Below are positions 14,935-26,200 of a stretch of 42,932 nt of DNA, in pieces. The translations under genes and the position numbers were made by a program. Origin of the DNA: Henriciella sp. (GTDB lineage Bacteria > Pseudomonadota > Alphaproteobacteria > Caulobacterales > Hyphomonadaceae); assembly GCA_021776655.1 (NCBI GenBank), contig JAJFFK010000026.1, positions 1 through 42,932 of the forward strand, read 5' to 3'. The notes beneath the pieces were generated by a model, which saw nothing but the letters and a program-made list of their open reading frames with translations, ran no database searches and had not been told where the DNA came from. Numbering within the stretch: position 1 is the stretch's first letter; every line of letters starts with the position of its first letter.

Positions 14935-17900
14935 ATGCGTAAAGCGAAATCGAAGAAATCGATTGCCATCGCGGTTGTAGGTATCGGCTCGATCTTTCCG
15001 GGTCGGGGCGATCCGACCGGGTTTTGGCGTGACCTGTTCGAAGGGCGCGATCTGCTCAAAGACGTGCCGCCGTCGCACTGGCTGATTGAAGACTATTACG
15101 ACGCCAATCCGCGTATGCCAGACCGCACATATGGCAAGCGCGGCGGGTTTATTGAGCCGATAGCGTTTGATCCGATGATGTTCGGGATTCCGCCCAAAGC
15201 CATGCAGGCCACCGATACAGCCCAGATGCTGGCTTTGATCGCAGCCAAGATGACGCTTGACGATATTGAACGCGATAGCGCCGGCAAGATCGACAAGACG
15301 CGCACCAGCGTGATCCTCGGTGTGGCATCGGCGACGGAGCTGACCGCACATATGGCGGGGCGGCTGCAGCGTCCGACCTGGGTCAATGCGATGCGCGAGG
15401 CGGGCTTGGCTGAGACCGATGTACAAGACATCGCGGCTCGGATTTCAGATCATTATAGCGACTGGCAGGAAGCAACTTTTCCCGGCCTGCTGGGCAATGT
15501 TGTTGCCGGGCGGATCGCCAACCGGCTGGACCTTGGCGGTAGCAATTATGTGACCGATGCAGCCTGCGCGTCGAGCCTGGCAGCGCTGCAGATCGCGCTA
15601 CATGAGTTACGCTCTGGCGACAGTGATACGGTGCTGGCAGGCGGGGTCGACGCGCTCAACGACATCCTGATGTATATGTGTTTTTCCAAGACGCCCGCCC
15701 TGTCACCGACAGGCGATTGCCGGCCGTTCTCAACCCAAGCGGATGGCACGATGTTGAGCGAAGGCGTCGGCATGCTGGCGCTGCGCCGACTTGCGGATGC
15801 TGAGCGCGACGGCAATACGATCCACGCAGTGATACGCGGGCTTGGCGGCGCGTCTGACGGCAAGGGCACAGCGGTCTATGCACCGCTACCTGCGGGCCAG
15901 GCGAGCGCTTTGAAACGTGCTTATGCGCAAGCTGGTTATGGCCCTGATACGGTGGATCTGGTTGAGGCGCATGGCACCGGAACGATTGCTGGCGACAAGG
16001 CGGAATTAGCTGGGCTACATCAGGTCTTCGGACAGGGCGAAGCCAGTCCGCCATGGTGCGCGCTTGGGTCGGTGAAGTCTCAAATAGGCCATTCCAAGGG
16101 CGCTGCTGGGGCGGCGAGCCTTACCAAAGTGGTCATGGCATTGAGCCGGAAAGTCCTGCCGCCCACCATCAAGGTTGATGAACCAGCTGAGGCGATCAGC
16201 ACCAGCAATGCGTTCTATCTCAACACCGAAGCGCGACCTTGGGTGTCCGCGCCTGGTCGCCCGCGGCGTGGATCGGTCAGCTCGTTCGGGTTTGGTGGCA
16301 GCAATTTCCATGTTGCACTGGAGGAATATACTGGGCCGCGCGCGGTCAAACCGTACCGCACATTGCCGTCTGAATTAGTCCTGTTCTCTGGCGCGTCTGC
16401 AGCAGAACTGGCGGCGGCTATTGAAACCATTGCACCGGCTGAGTTGAGCGATGCCGGGCTGGCAACGACCGCTGAGGCGAGCCATGCAGGCTTTGATGTC
16501 AAGGCAGATGCTCGCGCGTCGATTGTTGCCAGCAGTGTGCAGGATCTACGCGACAAGGCAGCGGCTTTAGCGGCGCAGGTTCGCGGCGGTTCGCTTGGCA
16601 CCAAGCCGTTGAAACCGGGCTGCGCGGCGGCGGTAACTCCAGCCACGCCGGGCAAAATCGCGTTCGTATTTTCGGGCCAGGGCAGCCAATATGTCGATAT
16701 GGGCGCTGATCTGGCTATGGCGTTTCCGGGCGCGCTTGAGGTCTGGAACCAAGCAGCGGCGCATCCGCGTGTTGGGGCGCTTCGGCTCGACCGTCTGGCG
16801 TTCCCGCCCGCCGCCTTTGACCAAGTTGAGTTTAGTCAGAATGTTGAGCGGTTGACCGAAATGCAGCACGCCCAGCCCGCTATCGCTGCAGTGGCCTTGT
16901 CACAGCTGGCTTTGTTGAAAACACTCGGGTTGAAGGCAAAGCTGGCGGGTGGGCACAGTTTCGGCGAGATCATGGCGCTGCATTATGCCGGGTCACTGAC
17001 GCAAGGCCAGGCACTGACCGTGGCAGCCGAACGCGGCGCGCTGATGGCCAAAGCGGCGGAGCAGACCGAAGGCGCGATGATTGCGGTTCAGACCGATGCG
17101 CAGGCGGTTCAGCCGGTGCTGGATAAAGTTGGCAAGGATCTGGTTCTGGCGAATGATAATGGTCTCAGCCAAGTCGTCCTGTCCGGGCCAGTTACAGCCA
17201 TCGAGGCGGCGCTGGAGGCCTGCAAGAGCGCCGGCCTGAAAGCCTATCGTTTGCCAGTCGCAACGGCCTTCCATTCGCCAATTGTTGCAAGCGCAGTTGA
17301 ACCATTTGCGAAAGTGCTGACCCGGCAAGACATGCAAAGCCCGAAGATTGGCGTGTTCGCCAATGCAACGGCCAAACGCTATGGTGGCAAGACGATTGAT
17401 CTACCCGCCAAAGTTGCGTCGCAAATTGTAAAGCCGGTGCGCTTCAGAGAACAGATCGAAGCCATGCACGCCGCCGGTGCCAACGTGTTCGTTGAGATCG
17501 GGCCGGGCGCTGTGGTGACTGGCTTGATTGAGAATATTCTCGGGCAAGGCGACTACCAAACCATCGCGCTCGACAATAAGCGCCATAATGGCGTGACGCA
17601 GTTCCTATCCGGCCTCGGCGCCCTCAGCGTCGCGGGTTTCAAGCTCAATTTGAGCAAGCTGTTCAAGAACATTCCGGCCGAACCGATTGCCCCGCCGCCG
17701 TCAAAACACGCGATCATGATTTCCGGTGCCAATCACGCCAAGCCTTATCCGCCAGCAAATGGTGCATCTGGCCGGGCCAGCCCGAACCGATCCGTACCTT
17801 CAAAAATCTCCCCCCCGACATCCCCTTCTTCTGACAGGACAGTTTCCCCGATGGCCAAGCCAGACCCAAACCCCGTTGCCGTTGCCGCGCCGATCTCAAC

Positions 17901-18792
17901 GCTGCCGCAAACCACCCCGGTCGCAGCCAGTATGACTGAGCGTATATGGCAGGAAATCTCTCAGCGCCATGCTGACTATCTGGCCGTGACTTCAGCCACA
18001 CATACAGAATTCTTGCGCATGATCGGTCAGGTGATGAGCGGTGTGCCGGTTGCGCCACTTGCTGCAACCTTGCCGATGACTGCGCCTGTCGCAGCGCCTA
18101 TCCCGGCCGCAGCGCCAGTCGCAGCGCCAGTCCCGGCCACGCCACCTGTTATGACCAGTCCGGCGCCGATCAGTCCGCCATCAGCCTTGAATGGCTCGAG
18201 CGCGATGAACGGGCACGCGCCTGCGACGCTTATGCCAGTGGCTTCGCCGATTGCTCCGGCGATGGATGCCACCGCACTGGTGCGTGCGATCATTGCCGAG
18301 AAAACCGGCTATCCAGACGATATGCTGGAGCCAGATATGGACCTTGAGGGCGAGCTTGGCGTCGACTCGATCAAGCAGGTTGAAATCCTCTCGACCCTGC
18401 GTGAGCGGGTGCCGGACCTGCCGGAAATTGACCCTGAGCAATTGCTTGAGCTGCGGACGATTGGCGCGATTGCAGCGATGCTTGAGGGCCATCTGGGGGC
18501 AAGTGCACCTGCGCCGATCCCCGCGCCAGTTGCACGCGATCCTGCTCGTCCGGCGGCGAATGGCGGGATCACCGCTGATACTGTGCGTGCGCTGATCGCC
18601 GAGAAGACCGGATACCCAACGGATATGCTCGAGGATGATATGGACCTTGAGGGTGAGCTTGGCGTCGATTCGATCAAGCAGGTTGAAATCCTGTCCGCCC
18701 TACGAGACCAGAACCCATCTCTGCCGGAAGTTGATCCGGAAGTGCTGGCCGAGCTACGCACAATCCGGGCAATTGCTGATTTTTTCAGCTAA
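14935..18792 (+). CDS. pfaA: PfaA-like synthase: KS-MAT-ACP-ACP, without ketoreductase
   Basis: 1285-residue iterative type I synthase. KS at about residues 8-470 with catalytic Cys211 (DAACASSL), His346 (EAHGTGT) and His386 (QIGHSKGAAG). Malonyl acyltransferase at about 570-885 with GQGSQ, active Ser675 in GHSFGE, FHSP and VEIGPGAVVTG. A Pro/Ala-rich linker spans about 905-1115. Two acyl carrier domains follow, each with LGVDSIKQVEIL; the phosphopantetheine serines are Ser1145 and Ser1246, 101 residues apart. The protein then ends. Canonical PfaA continues with a ketoreductase and PKS-type dehydratase; here the ketoreductase is the next gene and the dehydratase is not seen. Two ACPs is fewer than the usual four to nine. 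AGGAA precedes the ATG; gap to pfaD is 12 bp. Confidence 0.92.
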   Translation: MRKAKSKKSIAIAVVGIGSIFPGRGDPTGFWRDLFEGRDLLKDVPPSHWLIEDYYDANPRMPDRTYGKRGGFIEPIAFDPMMFGIPPKAMQATDTAQMLALIAAKMTLDDIERDSAGKIDKTRTSVILGVASATELTAHMAGRLQRPTWVNAMREAGLAETDVQDIAARISDHYSDWQEATFPGLLGNVVAGRIANRLDLGGSNYVTDAACASSLAALQIALHELRSGDSDTVLAGGVDALNDILMYMCFSKTPALSPTGDCRPFSTQADGTMLSEGVGMLALRRLADAERDGNTIHAVIRGLGGASDGKGTAVYAPLPAGQASALKRAYAQAGYGPDTVDLVEAHGTGTIAGDKAELAGLHQVFGQGEASPPWCALGSVKSQIGHSKGAAGAASLTKVVMALSRKVLPPTIKVDEPAEAISTSNAFYLNTEARPWVSAPGRPRRGSVSSFGFGGSNFHVALEEYTGPRAVKPYRTLPSELVLFSGASAAELAAAIETIAPAELSDAGLATTAEASHAGFDVKADARASIVASSVQDLRDKAAALAAQVRGGSLGTKPLKPGCAAAVTPATPGKIAFVFSGQGSQYVDMGADLAMAFPGALEVWNQAAAHPRVGALRLDRLAFPPAAFDQVEFSQNVERLTEMQHAQPAIAAVALSQLALLKTLGLKAKLAGGHSFGEIMALHYAGSLTQGQALTVAAERGALMAKAAEQTEGAMIAVQTDAQAVQPVLDKVGKDLVLANDNGLSQVVLSGPVTAIEAALEACKSAGLKAYRLPVATAFHSPIVASAVEPFAKVLTRQDMQSPKIGVFANATAKRYGGKTIDLPAKVASQIVKPVRFREQIEAMHAAGANVFVEIGPGAVVTGLIENILGQGDYQTIALDNKRHNGVTQFLSGLGALSVAGFKLNLSKLFKNIPAEPIAPPPSKHAIMISGANHAKPYPPANGASGRASPNRSVPSKISPPTSPSSDRTVSPMAKPDPNPVAVAAPISTLPQTTPVAASMTERIWQEISQRHADYLAVTSATHTEFLRMIGQVMSGVPVAPLAATLPMTAPVAAPIPAAAPVAAPVPATPPVMTSPAPISPPSALNGSSAMNGHAPATLMPVASPIAPAMDATALVRAIIAEKTGYPDDMLEPDMDLEGELGVDSIKQVEILSTLRERVPDLPEIDPEQLLELRTIGAIAAMLEGHLGASAPAPIPAPVARDPARPAANGGITADTVRALIAEKTGYPTDMLEDDMDLEGELGVDSIKQVEILSALRDQNPSLPEVDPEVLAELRTIRAIADFFS
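18281..18786 (+). repeat. Tandem ACP-coding repeat
   Basis: The two acyl carrier segments of pfaA are near-identical at DNA level around GAGCTTGGCGTCGA(C/T)TCG, which recurs at 18352 and 18655, exactly 303 bp apart. The repeats diverge at the linker and helix IV. This kind of repeat can expand or contract by recombination; copy number varies between known PUFA synthases. Confidence 0.85.
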
Positions 18793-18800
18793 GGGGCGGC

Positions 18801-20246
18801 GTGGAGGCTGACCCTTCGCCTCGTCCCCTTGTTTCGGATAATCAACCTGCTGGATATCAAAGCGCTGTTCGTGTCATCGGGCTAAGTGCCGCCGCCGCGC
18901 TGCCTGCGCTGGCCGACCTGAGCGGGCTTGCACCAATTGAAATTACTGGGGCAGAAAATGCGCTTGCTGCAGCGCTTGCACAAGCACTGCAGGGCGCGGG
19001 CGTTGCGGCGGAGATTGTCGATCAGCCGAGCGGTGCGGCGCGTACTGTAATCCTCACCGAAGGCTTGCAATCGGGCGATCTGGTTGAGCGCCATTGGTCC
19101 GTGTTGGCGCAAGCCTGTCTGGCACACACTTGTCTGACACACACTGGCGCAGCAAAGATCATTTGCCTGCAAGAGACAGCGACAGATGTTCTGGCGCAGA
19201 CAGGGCTGGCCGGACTGGCGCGGACGTTGCGAAAGGAATGGGCAACGGTTGAGACCGTCTGTTGGGCGTTTGAGACGTGCGATCCGGAATTAGTCGTTAG
19301 AGCCTTGTCGAATGGTCTAGGCGACGCAGCAATTGCCCACGATGGCAGCTGGCGCGCGCAAGCAATTGGCCCAGCGATGTTGCCACCTTCAGTCCAAAGC
19401 GCTGGTCAGGCTGAGGTCTGGCTGGTGACCGGCGGCGCGCGCGGCGTGACGGCGACCTGTACGATTGAGCTGGCGCGGCGCACGGGCGCAACGTTCATTC
19501 TAGCTGGGCGCTCGGCGCAGGCGGCGTGGCCGGACGGCATCGCCAAGACAGCAGATATCAAAGTGCTACGCGCTGCTTTGGCTCAGCAAGCCAAGGCAAA
19601 CGGCGAAAAGATCAAACTGCCTGATTTGGATGGCATGGCCCGCCAAGCGCTGGCCGGGCAAGAGATTGGCGAGACCCTTGCGGCAATCGCAGCAGCGGGC
19701 GGCACGGCGCATTACGCGCAGCTGGATTTGAGTGATGACGCGGCGGTGCGTGCGCAAGTCGCGGATATGCAGGCGAGGTTCGGTCAGATCACCGGGCTGG
19801 TCCATGGCGCCGGGGTCTTGGCCGACCGATTGGCGCTGAAAAAGACGCGCCGTGATCTCGACACGGTATTCGGGCCAAAGGTGTTGGGCTTGCAGAGTGT
19901 GCTTGGCGCGTTGGACGTCTCGGTGCTGTCGCATGTCGCGCTATTTTCATCCGCCTCAGCGGCCTTCGGCAATGTCGGGCAAGCCGACTATGCAATGGCC
20001 AATACGTGCCTGAACCAGATTGCCAACCGCTTGGCAAGCCAAGTGCCGGGCCTTCGCGCCAAGGCGTTCAATTGGGGGCCGTGGGATGGCGGCATGGTCG
20101 ATGCCAATCTCGCCGAATTATTCGCGGCGCAAGGCATCGGTCTGATTGATCGCCGCGACGGCGCGCGGATATTTGCCGACCAGCTTCTGGACGGTGATCC
20201 GGCTGAGATTGAACTTTTGGCTGGTGATCGGTGGACTGTTTCGTGA
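18801..20246 (+). CDS. Free-standing PfaA-type ketoreductase (structural plus catalytic subdomains)
   Basis: 481 residues. The first about 200 residues are the truncated-Rossmann structural subdomain with GLAGLARTLRKEWATVE, characteristic of PfaA ketoreductases. The catalytic part begins at WLVTGGARGVTA (NADPH site, about residue 207), continues through VHGAGVLADRLALKK, and holds Ser384 and Tyr397 in FSSASAAFGNVGQADYAMAN, then FNWGPWDGGMV. It should reduce the 3-ketoacyl-ACPs made by the two KS proteins. It has a GTG start 8 bp after the pfaA stop with AAGGGG upstream, and its end overlaps pfaC by 4 bp (GTGA). In known systems this domain is fused to PfaA, so the gene looks like the split-off C-terminus of pfaA; no dehydratase follows it. 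Confidence 0.88.
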   Translation: MEADPSPRPLVSDNQPAGYQSAVRVIGLSAAAALPALADLSGLAPIEITGAENALAAALAQALQGAGVAAEIVDQPSGAARTVILTEGLQSGDLVERHWSVLAQACLAHTCLTHTGAAKIICLQETATDVLAQTGLAGLARTLRKEWATVETVCWAFETCDPELVVRALSNGLGDAAIAHDGSWRAQAIGPAMLPPSVQSAGQAEVWLVTGGARGVTATCTIELARRTGATFILAGRSAQAAWPDGIAKTADIKVLRAALAQQAKANGEKIKLPDLDGMARQALAGQEIGETLAAIAAAGGTAHYAQLDLSDDAAVRAQVADMQARFGQITGLVHGAGVLADRLALKKTRRDLDTVFGPKVLGLQSVLGALDVSVLSHVALFSSASAAFGNVGQADYAMANTCLNQIANRLASQVPGLRAKAFNWGPWDGGMVDANLAELFAAQGIGLIDRRDGARIFADQLLDGDPAEIELLAGDRWTVS

Positions 20247-23200
20247 CCACATTTGAACCGATTGCAATTGTCGGCGAGAGCTGTGTCTTGCCCGGCGCGC
20301 TGAGCGTTGAAGCGCTATGGGACATGGTCGCGCAGAAACGTGTGGTCATTGACCGCCCGCCCGCCGGGACCTTTGGACTGACGGCAGGCGAAGAGGCGGC
20401 ATCGACCTATGTGTCGGGAATTGTGCAGGGCTTCGACACTGTTTTCGATCCGGGCCGTTACAGGTTGAACGCGATTGACGCCGCAGCGCTTGATCCGGTT
20501 TGTGCGTGGCCGCTACATGCCGCGATTCAGGCCTGGACGCAGGCCGGTTCACCGAACATAGCCACCAAGGATCGCGGCGGTGTCTTTGTCGCCAATCTAT
20601 CCTATCCGAGCCGAGGCCATGGCGCCTATGCCGCCGACCTTTGGCGCGGCAGCGTGCCTGAATTGTCGCCGATGCAAGCTTTCAGTTCGGCTTTGCCAGC
20701 GCAGTTGATTGCCGAAGCGCTAGGTGTGACCGGTCCGGCCTTTGCGCTCGATGCGGCCTGTGCCTCGTCGCTCTATGCGGTTGAGATTGCCTGCCGCAAG
20801 CTACAGACGCGCCAGCTTGACTGCGCTGTGGTGGCGGCGGTGAATGCCGCCGATAATCTGATCCTGCACATTGGGTTTGAGGCGCTGAAGGCGCTGAGCC
20901 CGACCGGGCAATCGCGGCCCTTTGTACAGGGCGCTGATGGCCTGGTGCCGTCCGAAGGGGCGGTTGCGATTGTCCTGAAACGGTTGAGCGATGTTGAGGA
21001 TGGCGAAGTTGTGCACGGCGTCATTCGCGCGGTTGGCCTGTCAAATGATGGTCGGCGCAAAGGGCTTCTGGCCCCGGATGCGACCGGCCAGTCAGCAGCG
21101 ATGCGGCGGGCTTGGACGGCGGCGGACCTCGCCCCTGAAACGCTCGATTTCCTTGAATGCCACGCCACCGGAACCCCGACCGGGGACAGCGTTGAGATAA
21201 GTGCCTCGGCTGAGGTCTTTGCCAAGGCTGACCACCTGCCGGTTGGGTCGCTGAAAGCCAATACCGGGCATCTGATAACCGTGGCCGGGCTGGCCAGTCT
21301 GCTGAAACTGACCCGTGCAATGGCGCACGAAACTTTACCACCCATGCCGCTTTCGGGACCCGCAATTCGCGCGTTCGACGGCACCGCTCTGGCACCGCAA
21401 GTCGCAGCGCAACCATGGCGCACGCAGGACCATCCGCGCCGCGCCGCAATCAGCAATTTCGGCTTTGGTGGCAATAATGCGCATCTGATTCTGGAGCAAT
21501 ATCAGGTGACTAGCGGAGCCGTACCCGTAACGACTGTGCCGGAACAGAGCCCCGATGAGATCGTGATTTGCGGGATTGGTCTTCTCGCGGGGCAGGATCG
21601 AGGTTGCCACGCCGTGCTGCGCCGTCTGATGAACCAGCCCTTGCGCGCGTCAGGACCGTGCACACAGATCGGCGCTGACGCGCTGCTGGCACGAACCCCG
21701 CCAAATGATTTGACCGAGGCCGAGCCGCAACAGTTGGCAATCATGGCGACGGTCGATGAAGCTTTGGACGGGCTGGCACTGCCGGACCTGGACCGTTGCG
21801 GGGTCTATGTCGGCATGGCTTGCGCGGCAGACAGTGCGCGCTGGCTCCTGAGCGCGCGGCTGGCCAGGCAATTGGGACTGCAATCGGGATCGGCAGGTTT
21901 GGCCAAAGCTCAGACAGATGTCGCCCCGGTGCTGACCTCCGCTGCGGTGCTTGGCGCGATGGCGAATATGACCGCGAACCGAGTGACTTATGCGCGTGAT
22001 TTTCGGGGCTTGGGGTTTTCGGTTTCGGGCGGGGCGGCGTCTGGATTGGCGGCGTTGGAGCTGGCTTGCGATGGCTTGAAGGCCGGGGTTTTGGACATGG
22101 CGATTGCGGCTGTGGCTGATTTCGCGAGCGAGCCCGTGCGCGCGAATGCGCTGCAGCGACTGGGGATTTCAGACGTTCCGGGAGATCAGTCGGCGGCGCT
22201 GGTGCTGAAACGGCGTAGCGACGCTGAGGCGGCGGGCGACCCGATATATGGGGTGGTTTCAGATCTGGTTTGGGGCGACGCAGAAGCGGTGCAAACCGGT
22301 GCTGGGCCGGTGCGGGAGGCGTATGGAACAGCCCCGGCAGCGACCGTGCTGGTTGATCTGGCGGTGCAAGCGCTTTTGGCGGCGCATGGCCAGCGTCTGG
22401 GTGAGATCGGCGCGGTGCCGGACCTCAGCGGCAAGAGCGGAAAAGCGACCAGGATTAGTGCGCCGCGCGGGCCGTTGAACCAAGCCGGATCGGTGAAGTT
22501 CAAACCGGCCAAGCCGTTAATCATCGGCGACCCGCTGCGCCCGTCGCCGCATATGTTCTGGGCAACGGCAAAAACCAAGGCCTTGCTCGCGGCGAAAATT
22601 ACGGACGCCAAGACTGGCGGACGGGGCAATTGCCGTCTCGCTGTACTTGGCAAGGATCAGGCCGAGCTGGCAGCGCGACTTGAAGTCGCCCAAGCCGCGC
22701 TCGAAGAGGATGAAACACCGCACGGGCCGGGCATCCACTATGGCGAGGGCAAGGCGCAGGGCGAGATGGCCTTCTTGTTCACTGGCTCGGCGGCGGTTTA
22801 TCCGCGCATGGCGCGCGGATTGCTGATGGCGTTTCCGGAACTGGCTAAAGGCTTGTCAAAACTTGGCAAGGCGGATGATATCGCGCCGCTATTGTCACGG
22901 TCATCCTTGTCCGAGTTTGAACAATTATGCGCTGGAACGCTGGTCAGTCAGGCTCATGCGATCTTGTTGAAGGACTTGCTTGGGCTGAAACCGGACGCGG
23001 CGATAGGGCTGTCTCTGGGCGAGAGTAACGCACTGTTTGCGTTCGGGTTCTGGCATGATCCCGGCGCGTTGCTTGACGAGATTTCCGACGCCGCGATGTA
23101 TGAGCGCCATATTGGCGGGGCGTTTGAAACCGCCGCGCAGGCCTGGGGCCCAAATGTCCCGAGTGATTGGTCAAACTGGCGGGTGCAGGCCCCGGTCAAG

Positions 23201-26200
23201 GACGTAAAAGCCTTGCTGAAAAGCCATGCTGGGGCAGAGATTACGATCATCTATAGCGACACAGATTGCATGATTGGTGGCCCGGCCCCGGCCTGCCGGG
23301 CGCTATGTGACACCCTCGGCAAGGGGGCTGGCACAAAGATGAACCAGCACCTGATCGTCCATGCCAAGGCGATGCAACCGTTCGCCGAGACATGGCGCAG
23401 GTTGCATACGCGCAAGATCTACAAAGGCAGCGACGTGCGGCTGTACGCCAATGCGATCAATGCCGCCTACGAGCCAACCAGCGAAGTGGTGGCCGACATG
23501 CTGACGCGCCAAGCGGTGGGCACGGTCGATTTTCCCGCGACGATACGCCAAGCCTGGGATGACGGCGTGCGCACGTTCGTTGAGCTTGGGCCGCGCGATA
23601 CGCTGACCCGCAGTCTGGCGTCGATATTGCGCGACAAGCCGTTTACCGCCGTCACATCCGACCGGATTGAGACCTCTGATCTCGGCCAAATCGCCGAGCT
23701 GTCGGCGGTGGTGTTTGCAGATGGCCGGGCTTGCAAGATCGCGCTTGTGGCCAAGCGTCTGGACGCGGCCCGGCGCACTGTGCGGCCACATTCAAAAGCA
23801 AAGAGTGCGGTGCGGCCGGTGCCATATCCGATGCCGAAACTGCCAGCGCCTGTGTGCGGCGCAACCATGCCGCGTGCGCCGGACTTGCCCGCGCCCGTCT
23901 ATGCCAAATCCGAGCCGGAGGTGCCGAATTTCGATCCGGTGACATTCCCTCACCCGCCGGGTTATGAGGCCCCGCCGGTGCGCAAGGTCAATTCAGGTCA
24001 TGAAGCACTACCCGTGCGTATGCCGACCGGGCCAAGCTGGGACCGCGCGGCGATTGAGGCCTCAACACGCGGCTTGATGTCTGACTTGTTCGGGCCTCAG
24101 TTCAAAGCGCAAGACATGTATGCGCGGCAAGTTCGTTTGCCTGCCGATCCATTGTTGCTGGTCGATCGGATCACCGGGATTGAGGCGCAGGCGCAGACCA
24201 ATGGCCCCGGCGTGATCTGGACCGAGACGGACTTGGAGGCGCAAGATTGGTCGATGCATGATGGCCGCATTCGCCCCGGCTTGTTGATTGAGAGCGGACA
24301 GGCAGACCTGACCCTGATCGCGTGGATGGGCGCTGACCTGTTAAACCAGAGCGAGCGGGTCTACCGCCTGCTCGGTTGTGAGATCACGTTTCATGCAGGC
24401 GGCTTGCCGGGGCCGGGTGAGACACTGAAATTCCAGATCGAGATAACTGGCCATGCGACGCTGGCGGGCGTGCGGATGTTCTTCTTCCAATATGATTGCA
24501 CAGTTGGCGGGCGACTCGTGTTCTCGGTACGCAATGGGCAGGCCGGGTTCTTTACCGACAAGGAATTGGCCAGCGGCAAAGGTGTGGTCTGGGACGCCGC
24601 CAAGGACGCTGCGCCGACAGCTGAGCCAGCGCCGTTCACGGCTGAACTGGCAAGTCAGAAACGGGCCTTCAGCGCGGGCGATCTGGCGCAGTTCAGGGCA
24701 GGCGATGCGCTTGGCTGTTTCGGCGCGGGGTTTGAAATGTGCGCGGCGCAATCACGCCCGACGCATTTGCCAGATGGCAAGCTGGCTCTGTTTGACGAGG
24801 TGACGGACTTTGATCCGACCGGAGGGCCATGGCGCCGTGGCTATTTGAAAGCGCGCGCCAGTGTACCGCAAGACATGTGGTTCTATACCGGCCATTTCCA
24901 CAATGACCCGTGCATGCCCGGCACCCTGATGGCCGAAGCCGCCGTGCAGACGCTGGAATTCTACGCGGCTGCGATTGGTCTGACGATTGATCGTGACGGC
25001 TATATTTTCGAGCCGATGCCGGGACATATGACGCAATTTGTCTGCCGGGGCCAAGTCATCCCTGACGCGGACCACGACGTCACTTATGAGGTGTTTATCG
25101 ACGAGATTGTCGATGGTGATGCACCGATCCTGTATGCCTCTCTGTTGGCGCGCCGGGATGGCCATAAAGTCTTCCATTGTCCGCGTTTTGGCGTGCGGTT
25201 GCGGCCAAATTGGCCTGCTGCGCGAGTGTCTGATGCGCCGCTGAGGATCGGGCCGAACCAGGAAAGCCGGGGCGATTATGCCGCTTTGCTTGACTGCGCC
25301 AATGGTGCGCCGTCAGCCGCTTTTGGCAAGATGTACGCACCATTCGACCGCGCCGACCGGGTGCCGCGCCTGCCGCAACCGCCTTATCACATGATGACAC
25401 GCGTGCTTGAGGTCTCGACCCGCCCGGCCCAGCCGGAAGTCGGCGCGCGCGTGGTGGCGCAATATGATGTCGCGCCAGACGCGTGGTATTTCGACGACAA
25501 TCGCAATGGCACGATGCCATTTGCGGTCTTGTCGGAAGTCGCGTTGCAGCCATGCGGCTGGCTTGCCAGTCATGGCGGGTTTGCGGTGTCGGGCGGTTTG
25601 CGGTTCCGCAATCTCGAGGGCGACGGGTATTTGCACGCCGAAGTGCTGCGCGATGCCGGGACACTGACGATTGAGACCACGTTGAGCAGTTTCTCGCAGG
25701 TTGGGCCGATGACGATTGTTTCGTTTGAGCTGCAGGTGCGGTTTGCCGATGGTCAGCCTGTGCTTGATCTGAAGACGCAGTTCGGGTTCTTCCCGGCCGC
25801 CGCATTGATGCGTCAAGCCGGTCTGCCTGCCAAAGCAAACTGGACGGCATTGTTCGATGCGCCCGGCGCGGCTGTGGACACAGACGCGACCGCGCCGCGT
25901 CTGGCGGGTGGCCAGCTGAATATGCTCGACGCAGTGGATTTGTTCGATCCAACTGGCGGCGAGGCGGGATTGGGGATTATTCGCGGCCGCCAGGCCGTTG
26001 ATCCGGCGGCCTGGTATTTCAAGGCGCACTTCTATCAAGACCCAGTTCAGCCCGGCTCACTCGGGCTCGACGCATTGGCGCAATTGCTTGGCCATGCAGC
26101 GCTGCTCAAGGGGCTCGATGCGGGCATGGCTCAGCCACATGTGGAGACGATTGCCACTGATGCGCCGATCAAGTGGAGCTATCGCGGCGAGATTACGCCG

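Noticed and set aside
18281-18786. Tandem repeats taken as a CRISPR or minisatellite
   Set aside because: The repeat is coding and corresponds to two ACP domains.
20773-21474. Minus-strand ORF of 233 codons inside the first KS of pfaC
   Set aside because: Antisense of conserved KS motifs; composition is that of a shadow frame.
25095-25952. Long minus-strand ORF (285 codons) inside pfaC
   Set aside because: Arg/Ala/Pro-rich shadow of the GC-rich pfaC reading frame; no recognisable protein features or start signal.
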